This document shows, one piece after another, positions 1 through 8,842 of a stretch of DNA of 54,032 nucleotides (position 1 is its first letter; each line of letters opens with the position of its first letter). The notes beneath the pieces are model-generated. The model did no database searches. It worked only from the letters and a program-made list of their open reading frames with translations, and had not been told where the DNA came from. Made by a program: the position numbers and the translations under genes. This DNA is from an uncultured Burkholderiales bacterium (GTDB lineage: Bacteria > Pseudomonadota > Gammaproteobacteria > Burkholderiales > Burkholderiaceae_C), in NCBI GenBank assembly GCA_903828695.1, contig CAIKNE010000059.1:1-54032 (forward strand), written 5' to 3'.

Positions 1-90
1 CTTTTGTCCCTTTTGTCCCTTTTGTCCCTTTTGTCCCTTTTGTCCGTTTTGTCCCTTTTGTCCCTTTTGTCCCTTTTGTCCTTTTTATCC
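1..90. repeat. 9-bp coding tandem repeat (CTTTTGTCC)n
   Basis: Ten head-to-tail 9-bp units are visible and the array continues off the left edge. Units 1-5 and 7-9 are identical; unit 6 starts with G instead of C; the last unit (82-90, TTTTTATCC) is degenerate. The period is three codons, so copy-number changes keep the frame. On the minus strand it encodes repeated Arg-Asp-Lys. Confidence 0.95.
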
Positions 91-608
91 TTTAATAAGC
101 GAGCTTTGATGGTTGGACTATTGAGTTGCAAGCGAATCTCAAATTGATACTCCGTAGGAGCGGTGCTACGCACGATACGGGCACTAACGCTCTGGCGTAC
201 GAAACGATTGACCAACTGATAACTGACCAATTGCTTGGCATCATCCCCCTGTGCAAGCGATTGGAGATCGTTGGCCAAATGCTCGACTAAATTTTGATGC
301 GCTAGCGCAATATTGACGCTGGGGTTGTGAAAGAGGTTTAGCACATTGCGTTTAGCCCTGGGGTAAATCAACTCATACGTCGCCCAACCAACTCCCGGCT
401 CAGTTGATGGGGAATGATCAGCATTTTGAAGTCCAAGTGAGCGTGTGCGAACGTACAACTGCGGCTGCCAACCCAGAGAGTGGTAAAACTTCCAATTCGG
501 AAAGAATGCTCGAAACAAAAAAAACCAAGGACCCTGCACTGTTTTAGTGGTCACCATTAATGTGGCCAACAACAATAAGAAATAAAAGACAAGAATGGCT
601 CGGCTCAT
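1..608 (-). CDS. Partial hypothetical membrane-anchored protein with RDK-repeat tail
   Basis: Unrecognised gene cut by the left window edge; its 3' end lies outside. The ATG at 606-608 (minus strand) opens a frame that stays open to position 1, about 202 codons. Residues about 4-18 form one hydrophobic segment (ILVFYFLLLLATLMV), probably a signal anchor. It is followed by an aromatic-rich stretch (FFPNWKFYHSLGW) and a soluble domain of about 130 residues with no motif I know. From about residue 172 the protein becomes an uninterrupted Lys/Arg/Asp tail, (K/R/T)-D-K repeated, encoded by a 9-bp tandem array. The open frame, normal composition before the tail and in-frame 3-codon repeat support a real gene. 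It is divergent from minC. Function not assigned. Confidence 0.6.
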   Translation of the reverse strand, partial: MSRAILVFYFLLLLATLMVTTKTVQGPWFFLFRAFFPNWKFYHSLGWQPQLYVRTRSLGLQNADHSPSTEPGVGWATYELIYPRAKRNVLNLFHNPSVNIALAHQNLVEHLANDLQSLAQGDDAKQLVSYQLVNRFVRQSVSARIVRSTAPTEYQFEIRLQLNSPTIKARLLKDKKDKRDKRDKRDKTDKRDKRDKRDKRDK

Positions 609-922
609 TGTGGTTCAACAAAATAAACTGCGCACCTAGTGCAGCTGTGTTTTAGAGTGCTGATGGTGATTTTAAATAACTTCTCTGCGACGACTTAATG
701 TGTTCCAACATATTATTCAAATATTATTTTTTGCCTTATTGTTTAGATTAAAAATGCACGGTAAGTACTTAATCTAGAGTTTCTAAAAAAAAACTCATTA
801 ATTGTCAAAATATGCCTCTAACTCTGAGAAAATTGCTACCTGAAACGAATGGAAGGGCTTTTTACGCCTTGGTCTCCCCCTTTGTGGGCAAGTCCATTTG
901 AACAAGTGAATAAAATTACAAG
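609..922. other. Divergent intergenic spacer upstream of minC
   Basis: AT-rich spacer of 314 bp between the minus-strand partial gene and minC. It must hold the promoters of both. I see no complete sigma70 promoter I would defend, no hairpin with a T tract and no small ORF with a ribosome binding site. TGTTCCAACA (701-710) is a short inverted repeat without an assigned role. Confidence 0.5.
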
Positions 923-1789
923 ATGTCGACCACTAAAGTCTCTAAAAACGCTCTATCTTTTGATATAAAAAGTGCTCTGTTGCCACTGGAGAGCGTGATC
1001 ATCCGCTCAGACGACATGGGCCAAGTTGAGGCAGATTTAGATTCGCGTTTCTCCAAGCACCCTGATTTCTTTGACAACGATCCAATCATGATTGACTTGA
1101 CACAGATACAAGAGCACGCCGCCTGCGGTGCGCTTGACCTGCAAAAGTTATGTCAAGTGCTAAAGAAATACAAAATGAATCCGGTTGCGCTTCGATCCAA
1201 CAATCCAACGCACCATGCTTGGGCCGAGTTGTCGGGGTTGTTTTTAATCACGCAGTCACAAATGCCCTCTGAGCCCAAAAGGTCCAGTGCAAACGCGGCG
1301 CATGAAAATGCTGCAAGCAAAAACTCTGATTTAGAGGTCGCTGTGTCGTCCCCCTCCAGCTCAGCACAACCCGTTGGTACGCCGTCCAAATTAGATGCTC
1401 CAACAGGGGACTTGGCCAAGGGCTCAGACTCAAGCGGTGCCCCAGAGGTTGCCCCGTCCAGTTGCGCACTCATCATTGATAAGCCGCTGCGCTCAGGCCA
1501 ACACGTTTATGCAAAGGGACGAGACCTTGTCGTAATGGCGATGGTCAACCCGGGTGCTGAGATCATGGCGGACGGACACATCCACGTCTACGCGCCCCTT
1601 CGCGGCAAAGCCATAGCAGGTGCAAGGGGTAATAAGGATGCCAGAATTTATACAACCTGTTTAGAAGCCGAATTGGTCTCGATTGCGGGTGTTTACCGAA
1701 CAAGCGACACACCGATTCCCAAAGAAGTTGCTGGGAAATCAGCGCAAATCCGGTTGATTGACGATAAATTGGTGATGCAACCCAAGTAA
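923..1789 (+). CDS. minC: Septum site-determining protein MinC
   Basis: Inhibitor of FtsZ assembly that, with MinD, keeps the division ring at mid-cell; cytoplasmic, recruited to the membrane by MinD. The 288-residue product has the two-domain MinC layout: an N-terminal FtsZ-interacting domain (about 1-115), a low-complexity Ser/Ala/Pro linker (about 116-180) that looks long, and the C-terminal beta-helix domain (RSGQHVYAKGRDLVV, then GAEIMADGHIHVYAPLRGKA) that dimerises and binds MinD. ATG start at 923; no strong Shine-Dalgarno is visible. It is first of a minC-minD-minE operon in the canonical order, with 42 bp to minD. Family assignment is firm; the linker is the divergent part. Confidence 0.96.
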   Translation: MSTTKVSKNALSFDIKSALLPLESVIIRSDDMGQVEADLDSRFSKHPDFFDNDPIMIDLTQIQEHAACGALDLQKLCQVLKKYKMNPVALRSNNPTHHAWAELSGLFLITQSQMPSEPKRSSANAAHENAASKNSDLEVAVSSPSSSAQPVGTPSKLDAPTGDLAKGSDSSGAPEVAPSSCALIIDKPLRSGQHVYAKGRDLVVMAMVNPGAEIMADGHIHVYAPLRGKAIAGARGNKDARIYTTCLEAELVSIAGVYRTSDTPIPKEVAGKSAQIRLIDDKLVMQPK

Positions 1790-1831
1790 ACTCTCGTTGT
1801 AATTTTTTATTTTATTAAAGGACCGTATTCC

Positions 1832-2647
1832 ATGACAAAAATTGTTGTAGTGACCTCTGGTAAGGGAGGTGTGGGTAAAACAACAACCAGTGCTAGTTTT
1901 GCCTCTGGGCTTGCCCTTCGTGGACATAAAACGGTCGTGATTGATTTTGATGTTGGACTGCGAAACTTAGACTTGATTATGGGATGTGAGCGAAGGGTTG
2001 TGTACGACTTTGTGAACGTCATCAACCAAGAGGCCACACTTAACCAAGCGCTGATCAAAGACAAACACACTGATAACCTCTTTGTGCTGGCTGCGTCACA
2101 AACCAGGGACAAAGAGGCGTTGACCCAAGAGGGCGTGGAGCGAATTTTGCGCGAACTCGCGGATATGGACTTTGAGTTCATCATCTGTGATTCACCAGCA
2201 GGTATTGAGACGGGTGCGTTGATGGCTATGCATTATGCAGATGAGGCCTTGGTCGTGACCAACCCAGAGGTATCTTCAGTTCGCGACTCAGACCGCATTT
2301 TGGGTATGCTGAGCAGCAGAACACTCAGAGCCATCAACGGCTCCGAGCCAATCAAAGAGCATTTGCTCGTCACACGCTACAACCCCTTGAGAGTTGAGGA
2401 AGGCCAGATGTTGTCGATTGAGGATATTCAAGATATCCTTCGCATCCCGCTCATCGGAGTGATCCCCGAATCAGAGAACGTTCTTCAGGCTTCGAACCAA
2501 GGGGTGCCCGCGGTTCACTTGGACAAGACTGAAGTTTCTGAGGCCTACCTTGATGTGGTGGATCGGTTTTTAGGGGAAGACAGACCTCTGCGGTTTATTG
2601 AGGCTGAAAAGTTGGGCTTGCTCCAGCGCCTCTTTGGGAGGAGATAA
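1832..2647 (+). CDS. minD: Septum site-determining ATPase MinD
   Basis: Membrane-associated P-loop ATPase that recruits MinC and oscillates with MinE. 271 residues, normal length. The deviant Walker A motif [10 protein letters not shown] lies at residues 9-18, with the signature lysine K11. The switch region reads [18 protein letters not shown], and ICDSPAGIE near residue 120 is the Walker B region. The C-terminus ([13 protein letters not shown]) is the basic amphipathic helix used for membrane binding. AAAGGA stands 9 nt before the ATG. The stop codon is 2 bp from the minE start, so the two are probably translationally coupled. Confidence 0.98.
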   Translation: MTKIVVVTSGKGGVGKTTTSASFASGLALRGHKTVVIDFDVGLRNLDLIMGCERRVVYDFVNVINQEATLNQALIKDKHTDNLFVLAASQTRDKEALTQEGVERILRELADMDFEFIICDSPAGIETGALMAMHYADEALVVTNPEVSSVRDSDRILGMLSSRTLRAINGSEPIKEHLLVTRYNPLRVEEGQMLSIEDIQDILRIPLIGVIPESENVLQASNQGVPAVHLDKTEVSEAYLDVVDRFLGEDRPLRFIEAEKLGLLQRLFGRR

Positions 2648-2649
2648 GT

Positions 2650-2910
2650 ATGTCCATCTTGTCTTTTCTGCTGGGTGAGAAAAAGAAGTCTGCAAACGTT
2701 GCTAAAGAGCGCTTGCAAATTATCTTGGCTCATGAGCGCTCAGGGCGCAACGCAGCTGAACCCGATTACCTCCCCGAACTTCAACGCGATTTGATTGCTG
2801 TGCTCAGTAAATACGTCAAAATAAATGCTGAAGACATCAGAGTTAATCTTGAACGCCAAGATAACTTAGAAGTTTTAGAGGTCAAGATCGAATTGCCTGA
2901 CTCGCGTTAA
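2650..2910 (+). CDS. minE: Cell division topological specificity factor MinE
   Basis: Small regulator that stimulates MinD ATPase and drives pole-to-pole Min oscillation. 86 residues, typical length. The N-terminal membrane-targeting segment ([14 protein letters not shown]) is followed by the MinD-binding helix ([15 protein letters not shown]) and the C-terminal topological specificity domain, ending KIELPDSR. The ribosome binding site AGGAG lies inside the last codons of minD. Last gene of the min operon; its TAA stop falls in a 14-bp tandem duplication (2904-2936), so the 3' end of the gene may have been created or altered by that repeat. Confidence 0.97.
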   Translation: MSILSFLLGEKKKSANVAKERLQIILAHERSGRNAAEPDYLPELQRDLIAVLSKYVKINAEDIRVNLERQDNLEVLEVKIELPDSR

Positions 2911-2936
2911 TCACATTGCGTTAATCACATTGCGTT
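2904..2936. repeat. 14-bp tandem duplication across the minE stop codon
   Basis: TTAATCACATTGCG occurs twice in direct tandem (2907-2920, 2921-2934), preceded by another GCG and followed by TT. The first copy contains the TAA stop of minE (2908-2910). Confidence 0.9.
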
Positions 2937-2978
2937 CACTTCGCAGACTTCACGAAGCGTATCGCTCAGGCTGGTAAG

Positions 2979-3800
2979 TCACTTTTGGTGTTGTGATATC
3001 CCGGCGTATAAACAAATTGCCGTAGCCGCTGCAACATTCAAAGACTCCTCACCTGAGGGCTGTGCTATTTTGACGCTCTGAGTAGCCATGCCAAGAAGCT
3101 CATCTCGAACACCTTGCCCCTCGTGCCCAAAGACCCATGCGCAGGGCGCAGGGATACGGCGGGTGAGTTGCAAATCGTGCAAATACTCCCCCTGATGCGA
3201 GCTCGTACATAAAAGCGGTACCTGAAGTCGCCGCACATCTTCAACAGATGCTGACTCAATGAGTTGTAGACTAAAGTGCGCGCCCATACCCGCTCTGAGC
3301 ACCTTCGTAGACCATAGTCCTGCAGTTCCTTGCAAGGCAATAATTTGTTGATAACCAAATGCAGCTGCACTCCTGAGGATGGAGCCCACATTCCCTGCAT
3401 CTTGTACCCGGTCTAGTACAACGCTAGACAGCAAAGGATTCAGGGCTTGTACTTTAGGTGAGGACACTAAAAAGCCAACATTTGCAGGAGAGGGTAGCGT
3501 GCTGATCAGCTTAAAAAGACTGTCATGTAAGATACTGACACGTTTGGCTTTTTGCAACCACAGTGGATATGCCTGAGCGAGTTGCTCTAGACGGTAGGAC
3601 TGGGTACACACCAAATGCTCCAGCTCGACGCCTTTGTCAAATGCTGCGCTACAAAGGTGTTCGCCCTCTAACCACAACTCACTCGCGTCACTATAGGCCC
3701 TTGCACCGGATTGGATGCCTCTAATCCTTTTAAGCAACGAATTGTCCTTAGATTGAATGACCTCTAAAGGTTGGTGCTGGGTGTCAGAGTCGCTATTCAT
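2979..3800 (-). CDS. TrmH/SpoU-family RNA 2'-O-methyltransferase
   Basis: SPOUT-class, SAM-dependent RNA ribose methyltransferase of 273 residues. The three knot-fold motifs are present: motif 1 LDRVQDAGNVGSILRSAAAF (about residues 130-150) with the catalytic Arg, motif 2 WVFGHEGQGV, and motif 3 SGEESLNVAAATAICLY near the C-terminus. The N-terminal part (about 10-100) matches the substrate-binding domain of the RlmB/TsnR type. The target base (23S rRNA or tRNA) cannot be fixed from sequence. Related genes often sit next to rnhB in Burkholderiales; here two extra genes intervene. It converges on minE with 68 bp between stop codons and no clear terminator. Confidence 0.9.
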   Translation of the reverse strand: MNSDSDTQHQPLEVIQSKDNSLLKRIRGIQSGARAYSDASELWLEGEHLCSAAFDKGVELEHLVCTQSYRLEQLAQAYPLWLQKAKRVSILHDSLFKLISTLPSPANVGFLVSSPKVQALNPLLSSVVLDRVQDAGNVGSILRSAAAFGYQQIIALQGTAGLWSTKVLRAGMGAHFSLQLIESASVEDVRRLQVPLLCTSSHQGEYLHDLQLTRRIPAPCAWVFGHEGQGVRDELLGMATQSVKIAQPSGEESLNVAAATAICLYAGISQHQK

Positions 3801-3863
3801 CTAGCGATTATAGTGAGCCGTAACGGTTTGGGGCCCAAGTTTGAAGACTTGAGAAGTAAGACC

Positions 3864-4988
3864 TCAGTACAAGCTTTGGGCGACACTGGCCTCTTTGATG
3901 ACGGGAAGTTCAGATAAGGTGAACTGGTTAACCACATCTTGAGGGACGTAGATACGGTAGCCCTGAAAGTAAAACTTGAGTTGCCTTATATTTTCACTAT
4001 ACACTTTAAAAGGCGCAACTCCGTAAACACTTTGTGAGGCACCCGCTGCGAGGGCGATGACGGATACTTTATTTTGCACATCCATCACACAAAGGTTCGT
4101 TGGTGCAGTGGCCATAATGTGCACAAAATTTCCCTGCTTACTCGGATGCAAAGCAGTCAAACTGGGTGACTCTGATTGCCAATGGCAACTTGAAGTGTTT
4201 TGTTGCTCGGCCACTGCTGCAGTTGGTGCTCCAGGGGCTGCAGGTGAAGTGCTTACATCAACAGGAGAACTCGCCTTCGTGTTCTGACTCACCTTTGGCT
4301 GTGTGTCTAGGGCTTGTGCGGCCTCAAATTGACTAGACTGCACCCCTGCGGAGCCTGAGCTGGCGAGTAAGACTGAGTTGGCAACCGGCGAGGGCTTGGG
4401 GTTTACCAAAGCGTCCCTCAGCCAAGTCGTTAACTGCGCGGATTGCAAACCAAGCTGTGCGCTGCGTTGGCTTAGGTCGTAGGCTAACAGCCCAGTTGCC
4501 ATACTACCCATCAAGATCCATAAAAATTTAGAGTGCCACACTGAACGCAAAACAACGGAGCCACCAACCCCTCCAACCCCACCTGCTCCGCGAAAGACGC
4601 GAAAGACGCGCAAGACGCGCGCAAGCACTGCAAACTGGCCTTTGAATTTTGCTTCTACATATTCACCCATGCGCGCGAGGCGCAGCCCTAGAGGGGGTTT
4701 TGGAGACTGCAAGGGAACGATACGTTGAACTGGATGACCCAGTGCTTGCTCATGCACTTGAACTTGCGGCTCAGTAAAGCGAAATCCTAAGATAGATAAG
4801 GCTCTTTCTCCTGCACGAAGTTTAATGGCTTCAGTGTAAAAGAGTGAACTCCCCCCGTCCTCTAATTGCCTGAGTTGATCAACCGATAGAGAAGCTTTTC
4901 TAGCCAACACCGAAAGGCCTATTCCGGCCGATTGACGCAGTGACTTCAAAGTCACCCCGTCCGATGTTTGCCAATCCATGTTACTCAT
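3864..4988 (-). CDS. RodZ-like helix-turn-helix membrane protein (C-terminal DUF4115-type domain)
   Basis: 374 residues with the RodZ architecture. An N-terminal Xre-like HTH (about 10-60: LKSLRQSAGIGLSVLARKAS, then LSVDQLRQLEDG) is followed by a basic region, one transmembrane helix (about 152-172), a Ser/Ala/Pro-rich periplasmic linker and a C-terminal beta domain (about 275-360: VHIMATAPTNLCVMD, IALAAGASQSVYG). RodZ anchors MreB and affects rod shape; by analogy this is an inner-membrane shape factor. Before the TM helix is a repetitive stretch (RVLRVFRVFR, then GAGGVGGVGG) encoded by short DNA repeats (about 4565-4625), an odd local expansion. The usual neighbour ispG is absent, so equivalence to rodZ is not certain. 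Confidence 0.7.
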   Translation of the reverse strand: MSNMDWQTSDGVTLKSLRQSAGIGLSVLARKASLSVDQLRQLEDGGSSLFYTEAIKLRAGERALSILGFRFTEPQVQVHEQALGHPVQRIVPLQSPKPPLGLRLARMGEYVEAKFKGQFAVLARVLRVFRVFRGAGGVGGVGGSVVLRSVWHSKFLWILMGSMATGLLAYDLSQRSAQLGLQSAQLTTWLRDALVNPKPSPVANSVLLASSGSAGVQSSQFEAAQALDTQPKVSQNTKASSPVDVSTSPAAPGAPTAAVAEQQNTSSCHWQSESPSLTALHPSKQGNFVHIMATAPTNLCVMDVQNKVSVIALAAGASQSVYGVAPFKVYSENIRQLKFYFQGYRIYVPQDVVNQFTLSELPVIKEASVAQSLY

Positions 4989-5210
4989 AAGTATTTACTG
5001 CTCACCAGGAGTGAAAAAAATAAAGTCTAAGGTAAATGTATGAAGGAGCAATGACGAACAAACTACTCCCCTCGCAACTCGCTTAAATTTAAAAGCGTGA
5101 ATGAAAGGGATTCTAGTCCTAATCGATTTGGACGCGCTAACACTTTAAGCGTACGGGCGCTCGTCCCATCAATCCGAGTAGCATGCCCTCGTTCGGGCAA
5201 GACCGAAGTT

Positions 5211-5732
5211 TTAGAACTTAACGATCAAACCACTTTGAACAACGTTTGAGCGCTCATCACTCAAAACACCAGTACCCGTGAAGCGGGTAACTTCAAGTTT
5301 GAGTGAATAGAGTTTTGACAAATCATAAGCAGCCTCGCCCCCAGCTACCCAGCCGTTACCCGTGACATCAGCTTCAACCGAGTGCGCAACACCTAGGACC
5401 GCGCCAAACTCGAAGCGACCAATAGAGTACAGCTCTTTTACGCCTTTAAGAATGGTGACATTCGCACCCACGTCGCCTTGGCGGCCTGCAGAGTACTCAG
5501 CTACCACTTTGAATCCAGACTCGCCCAGCGGCAAAGCTGCTGATACGGCAACCAAGTTTTTACCTGAATAAGAATCATAGCCACCGTCTATGCCGAGTTG
5601 AAACGTTGACTCACGCTCATATTCAATGGCACCCTTTGAGCTCTCGGAGGCACCCTCGTGTGACGCACCAGCCTCGTGGGCTTGAGCGCCAAAGGCCATC
5701 GACAATGCAATAAATAGAAGTATTTTTTTCAT
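5211..5732 (-). CDS. Small outer-membrane beta-barrel-like protein, hypothetical
   Basis: 173 residues. A clear Sec signal peptide (MKKILLFIALSMAFGAQA, cleavage after AQA) is followed by a short His/Glu/Ser-rich segment and then alternating hydrophobic/polar strands (FQLGIDGGYDSYSG, KFEFGAVLGVAHSVEA-like pattern, LYSLKLEVTRF). The last residue is Phe (SGLIVKF), the usual terminal signature of BAM-assembled barrels. I do not recognise a specific family; an OmpW/YfaZ-like eight-strand barrel is possible. Monocistronic: 222 bp to the next gene downstream and 245 bp to rnhB. Its leader carries an 11-bp inverted repeat (5753-5822). Confidence 0.65.
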   Translation of the reverse strand: MKKILLFIALSMAFGAQAHEAGASHEGASESSKGAIEYERESTFQLGIDGGYDSYSGKNLVAVSAALPLGESGFKVVAEYSAGRQGDVGANVTILKGVKELYSIGRFEFGAVLGVAHSVEADVTGNGWVAGGEAAYDLSKLYSLKLEVTRFTGTGVLSDERSNVVQSGLIVKF

Positions 5733-5752
5733 AAAGGTTCTCGCTTATCAAA

Positions 5753-5822
5753 CAAGTTTCAACAAAATCAACGATGTAGAAGATTAACTACAAATCAAAT
5801 CGACTTAAAGAGTTGAAACTTG
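5753..5822 (-). promoter_or_regulatory. 11-bp inverted repeat in the 5' leader of the outer-membrane gene
   Basis: CAAGTTTCAAC (5753-5763) and GTTGAAACTTG (5812-5822) are perfect inverse complements separated by 48 nt. In the minus-strand transcript they could form a long-loop stem ending 20 nt before the ATG at 5732. This could be a leader structure or a pair of operator half-sites; no factor can be named. Confidence 0.45.
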
Positions 5823-5977
5823 AGTTCGAGCAGTGGTCTTTTCAAAAAACCAATTTCAGGGGCTAACTCTATATTTTTAATACTTTATAGCTCTTATTAA
5901 AATCTAATTCCCAGTTACGCCTCTCACCAAGTCCAGGTTAATACTCTTAGATGATGCCTAAATCGAATTGCAAGTAA

Positions 5978-6589
5978 TTAACGCTTTGGCAAAACTGCGG
6001 CGACGGGGGCAAAAGAGCGACGATGCCAAGGCGTGGCGCCGTAGATCTTCAAAGCATCCATATGGGCTACGGTGCCGTAGCCCTTGTGCTGAGCAAAACC
6101 GTACTGTGGATAATCAGCGTCTATTTGCGTGCACCAGTGATCACGACTGACTTTGGCCAAAATGGAGGCTGCAGATATGCAGTCCAAAAGTGAGTCGCCT
6201 TTGATAACCGCCCGTGCTGGCACCAAAAGCTTAGGCACTCGGTTACCGTCTACCCAAACGCGAGTTGGGCTAACCTGCAAACCCTCAACGGCTCGGGTCA
6301 TGGCGAGCAGGGTCGCTTGCAAGATATTTAAAATATCAATTTCCTCCGCGCTGGCCTGGGCTACGCAAAAGGCAATGGCCTTACTTCTAATTTCTTGATC
6401 TAGGCGTTCTCTACTTTTTGGGGTGAGTTTTTTAGAGTCCGCTAAGCCTGCAATGGGCTGCGCTGGGTCCAATATAACTGCAGCCGCCATCACAGGCCCA
6501 ACCAGTGGTCCCCTGCCCGCCTCATCCACACCTGCAGCACACTCTGACGGATCAAAACCCAGTCGAACCAGCGTTCGTGGATCGTTCAC
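5978..6589 (-). CDS. rnhB: Ribonuclease HII
   Basis: Cleaves the RNA strand of RNA-DNA hybrids and single ribonucleotides in DNA. 203 residues, normal length. The active-site block [16 protein letters not shown] carries the first two acidic residues (DE, about 21-22). A third acidic residue lies in [10 protein letters not shown] and the fourth in [19 protein letters not shown]. The C-terminal signature HKGYGT (about 170) is present. The start is GTG at 6589, overlapping the lpxB stop (GTGA), so it is translationally coupled to lpxB. Last gene of the lipid A/bam block. Confidence 0.96.
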   Translation of the reverse strand: MNDPRTLVRLGFDPSECAAGVDEAGRGPLVGPVMAAAVILDPAQPIAGLADSKKLTPKSRERLDQEIRSKAIAFCVAQASAEEIDILNILQATLLAMTRAVEGLQVSPTRVWVDGNRVPKLLVPARAVIKGDSLLDCISAASILAKVSRDHWCTQIDADYPQYGFAQHKGYGTVAHMDALKIYGATPWHRRSFAPVAAVLPKR

Positions 6590-7824
6590 GCTCTCCCCCG
6601 CGCAAGCAAACCCTCGATGACACGGGTAGCAATGGTCGGTGTATCCCGACTCAGTTGAAGGTGCATATCGTTAAAAGCTTGGGTCATCTCGACCATAGCC
6701 TTCTCATCATTCAATAGCCTGAGCATCCGCGCTGCTAAGGCCTCAGGAGTAGCCTCAGTCTGTAAAAGCTCAGGCACGATCTCCTTACCCGCCAAAATAT
6801 TGGGCAAGCCTATCCAAGGCAAAAGTCTTTGTGGCCAAATTAGCCAATAGCTAAACCAGTTCACGTGATACCCAATCACCATGGGACGCTTGAACAGGGC
6901 AGCCTCTAAGGTTGCGGTACCACTCGCCACCAACACCGCGTCACAGGCCGTCAAAGCTTCGTGGGATTGGCCCTTGAGTAAGATTAAATTCGCAACCGGT
7001 GTTCGCCCCGCTATGGTCTGTACAAGACGCTGGAGATGGGGGACCACTGGCAATAAAAATAACGCCTGCGGATCACTCTTTTGTATGATCAACGCAGCCT
7101 CCAAGAACCTCTTGGTCATTTCTTGGACCTCAGAGGCACGACTACCCGGCATCAATGCAACCACCTTTGCATGTGGATCGATTCCAAAAGCGCGCCTTGC
7201 ACTCCATTTATCCGGCACCATCGGTACAACCTGCGCCAAAGGGTGCCCCACATAAGTCGCTGCAATTTGATACTTCTCTAGGACGGCGGGCTCGAAGGGA
7301 AAAATACACAAAACATGGTCAACGCTTTTGACGAGTGTTAGCGCCCTTTTGGCACGCCAAGCCCAGATAGAGGGGCACACAAAATGCAAACAAGGAATGG
7401 CCACGGCCTTTAACGACGCTTCTAAATTGAGATTAAAGTCAGGCGCATCCACACCGATGAAGAGGTCGGGTGGATTGTCTAAGAGTTCTTTTTTGAGCGC
7501 TTTGCGAATGCCCAGTATTTCTCTAAGGTGCAAGAGCACTTCAAAATATCCCCTTACTGAGAGTTTGTGCGCAGGCCAAAGAGCTTTAAATCCCAAAGCA
7601 CACATTGCATCCCCACCGATGCCGTAAATTTGAGCATTTGGCCAACGAGCCAATATACCTTTGATCAGTAAACTTGCCAACAAATCCCCAGAGGATTCGC
7701 CGGCTACCATCGCAATGCGGGGGGCATGGGTAGCATCAAATGCGCTCGAAGCGGCTGAGGGAGTATTTAAGGAGTCTTGCAAAGCGAGATGGTATGAATG
7801 AGTGTTTGAGTTATGTAACACCAC
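6586..7824 (-). CDS. lpxB: Lipid-A-disaccharide synthase LpxB
   Basis: Glycosyltransferase (GT19) condensing UDP-2,3-diacylglucosamine with lipid X in lipid A synthesis; peripheral inner-membrane enzyme. 412 residues. Motifs: [15 protein letters not shown] near residue 40, [39 protein letters not shown] and [20 protein letters not shown]. The frame begins about 35 residues before the usual LpxB N-terminus ([15 protein letters not shown]...), from a GTG with AGG just upstream. There is no ATG closer to the conserved start, so either the extension is real or another non-ATG start is used. Overlaps rnhB by 4 nt; 84 bp from lpxA. Confidence 0.96.
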   Translation of the reverse strand: MVLHNSNTHSYHLALQDSLNTPSAASSAFDATHAPRIAMVAGESSGDLLASLLIKGILARWPNAQIYGIGGDAMCALGFKALWPAHKLSVRGYFEVLLHLREILGIRKALKKELLDNPPDLFIGVDAPDFNLNLEASLKAVAIPCLHFVCPSIWAWRAKRALTLVKSVDHVLCIFPFEPAVLEKYQIAATYVGHPLAQVVPMVPDKWSARRAFGIDPHAKVVALMPGSRASEVQEMTKRFLEAALIIQKSDPQALFLLPVVPHLQRLVQTIAGRTPVANLILLKGQSHEALTACDAVLVASGTATLEAALFKRPMVIGYHVNWFSYWLIWPQRLLPWIGLPNILAGKEIVPELLQTEATPEALAARMLRLLNDEKAMVEMTQAFNDMHLQLSRDTPTIATRVIEGLLARGRA

Positions 7825-7858
7825 TACCTAATCCGTCAAGGAATAAGCACTGTAGCAA

Positions 7859-7876
7859 CTTGGACTTGGACTTGGA
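7859..7876. repeat. 6-bp triple tandem repeat
   Basis: CTTGGA occurs three times in tandem in the lpxA-lpxB spacer, directly followed by CGGGAAC. A short slippage-type duplication with no assigned function. Confidence 0.8.
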
Positions 7877-7908
7877 CGGGAACTGTCCTCGCGTGTAGTA
7901 ACTTAGGA

Positions 7909-8703
7909 TTAGCGAACAATACCGCGATCAGCACTTGGAGCATTCAAGAAATCAAGCATCATTTTCACATCCGGCTCAGCCTGTGCGTGGGTCTGCTCAA
8001 GCGCTTGGATAGCGCTCTTAGACTGCTCAAGCGTTAAGCCGTCACGGTAAAGTAGCTTATGCATTTCCTTGATCGCTTTTATCCGCTCGGGTGAGAATCC
8101 GCGGCGTCGCAGCCCCTCGTAGTTCATGGAGCGCGCCTGCGCGGGTTGTCCTTGGCACATCACAAAAGGAGGCAAATCCGCCCAGATCATAGAGTTGATG
8201 GCTGTAAAGGCGTGACTGCCTAGGCGACAAAATTGATGCACCGTTGTAAATCCGCCCAATATCACAAAATCGCCCACTTGAACGTGACCGGCCAAAGAGG
8301 AGTTGTTTGCAAAAATAGTGTTGTTCCCAACATCACAATCATGTGCCAGATGAACGTAGGCCATGATCCAATTGTCGTTGCCTAAGCGAGTAACGCCCTT
8401 GTCTCCGATGGTTCCAATATTGAATGTACAAAACTCTCTTACTGTATTTCGGTCACCCATAATAAGCTCACAAGGTTCACCTGCGTATTTCTTATCCTGG
8501 GGAACACCGCCAAGCGAGTTGAAAGCGAAGATCTGATTGTCCTCGCCTATCGTCGTGTTCCCATCTATGACGCAGTGCGCGGCGATCCGAGTACCCTTGC
8601 CTACTCGCACGTTGGGACCTATCACCGTATAGGGCCCAACCTCAACACTTTCGTGTAATTGAGCGCCTTTATCCACAAGAGCGGTTGCATGAATGCGTGT
8701 CAT
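7909..8703 (-). CDS. lpxA: UDP-N-acetylglucosamine O-acyltransferase LpxA
   Basis: First step of lipid A synthesis: transfer of 3-hydroxyacyl from ACP to UDP-GlcNAc. 264 residues, typical length. The N-terminal two thirds are a left-handed beta-helix of hexapeptide repeats (ATALVDKGAQLHESVEVGPY, VIGPNVRVGKGTRIAAHCVI). The catalytic His is in VHLAHDCDVGNN (about residue 120). The C-terminal helical domain (YEGLRRRGFSPERIKAIKEM) is intact. ATG start at 8703. Gene order fabZ-lpxA-lpxB matches other Gram-negative bacteria. Confidence 0.98.
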   Translation of the reverse strand: MTRIHATALVDKGAQLHESVEVGPYTVIGPNVRVGKGTRIAAHCVIDGNTTIGEDNQIFAFNSLGGVPQDKKYAGEPCELIMGDRNTVREFCTFNIGTIGDKGVTRLGNDNWIMAYVHLAHDCDVGNNTIFANNSSLAGHVQVGDFVILGGFTTVHQFCRLGSHAFTAINSMIWADLPPFVMCQGQPAQARSMNYEGLRRRGFSPERIKAIKEMHKLLYRDGLTLEQSKSAIQALEQTHAQAEPDVKMMLDFLNAPSADRGIVR

Positions 8704-8842
8704 AACTTGTGTTACTTAATTAGGTTATTGTTTAATCATGGTTTAGATTAATGACTTAGATCATTTGAATTTTAATTTTGATAGTCAGACTAACATCAAA
8801 AAAACTCGCCAAGCCTTCCTCAGAAAAACCACCCAAAGCGCA

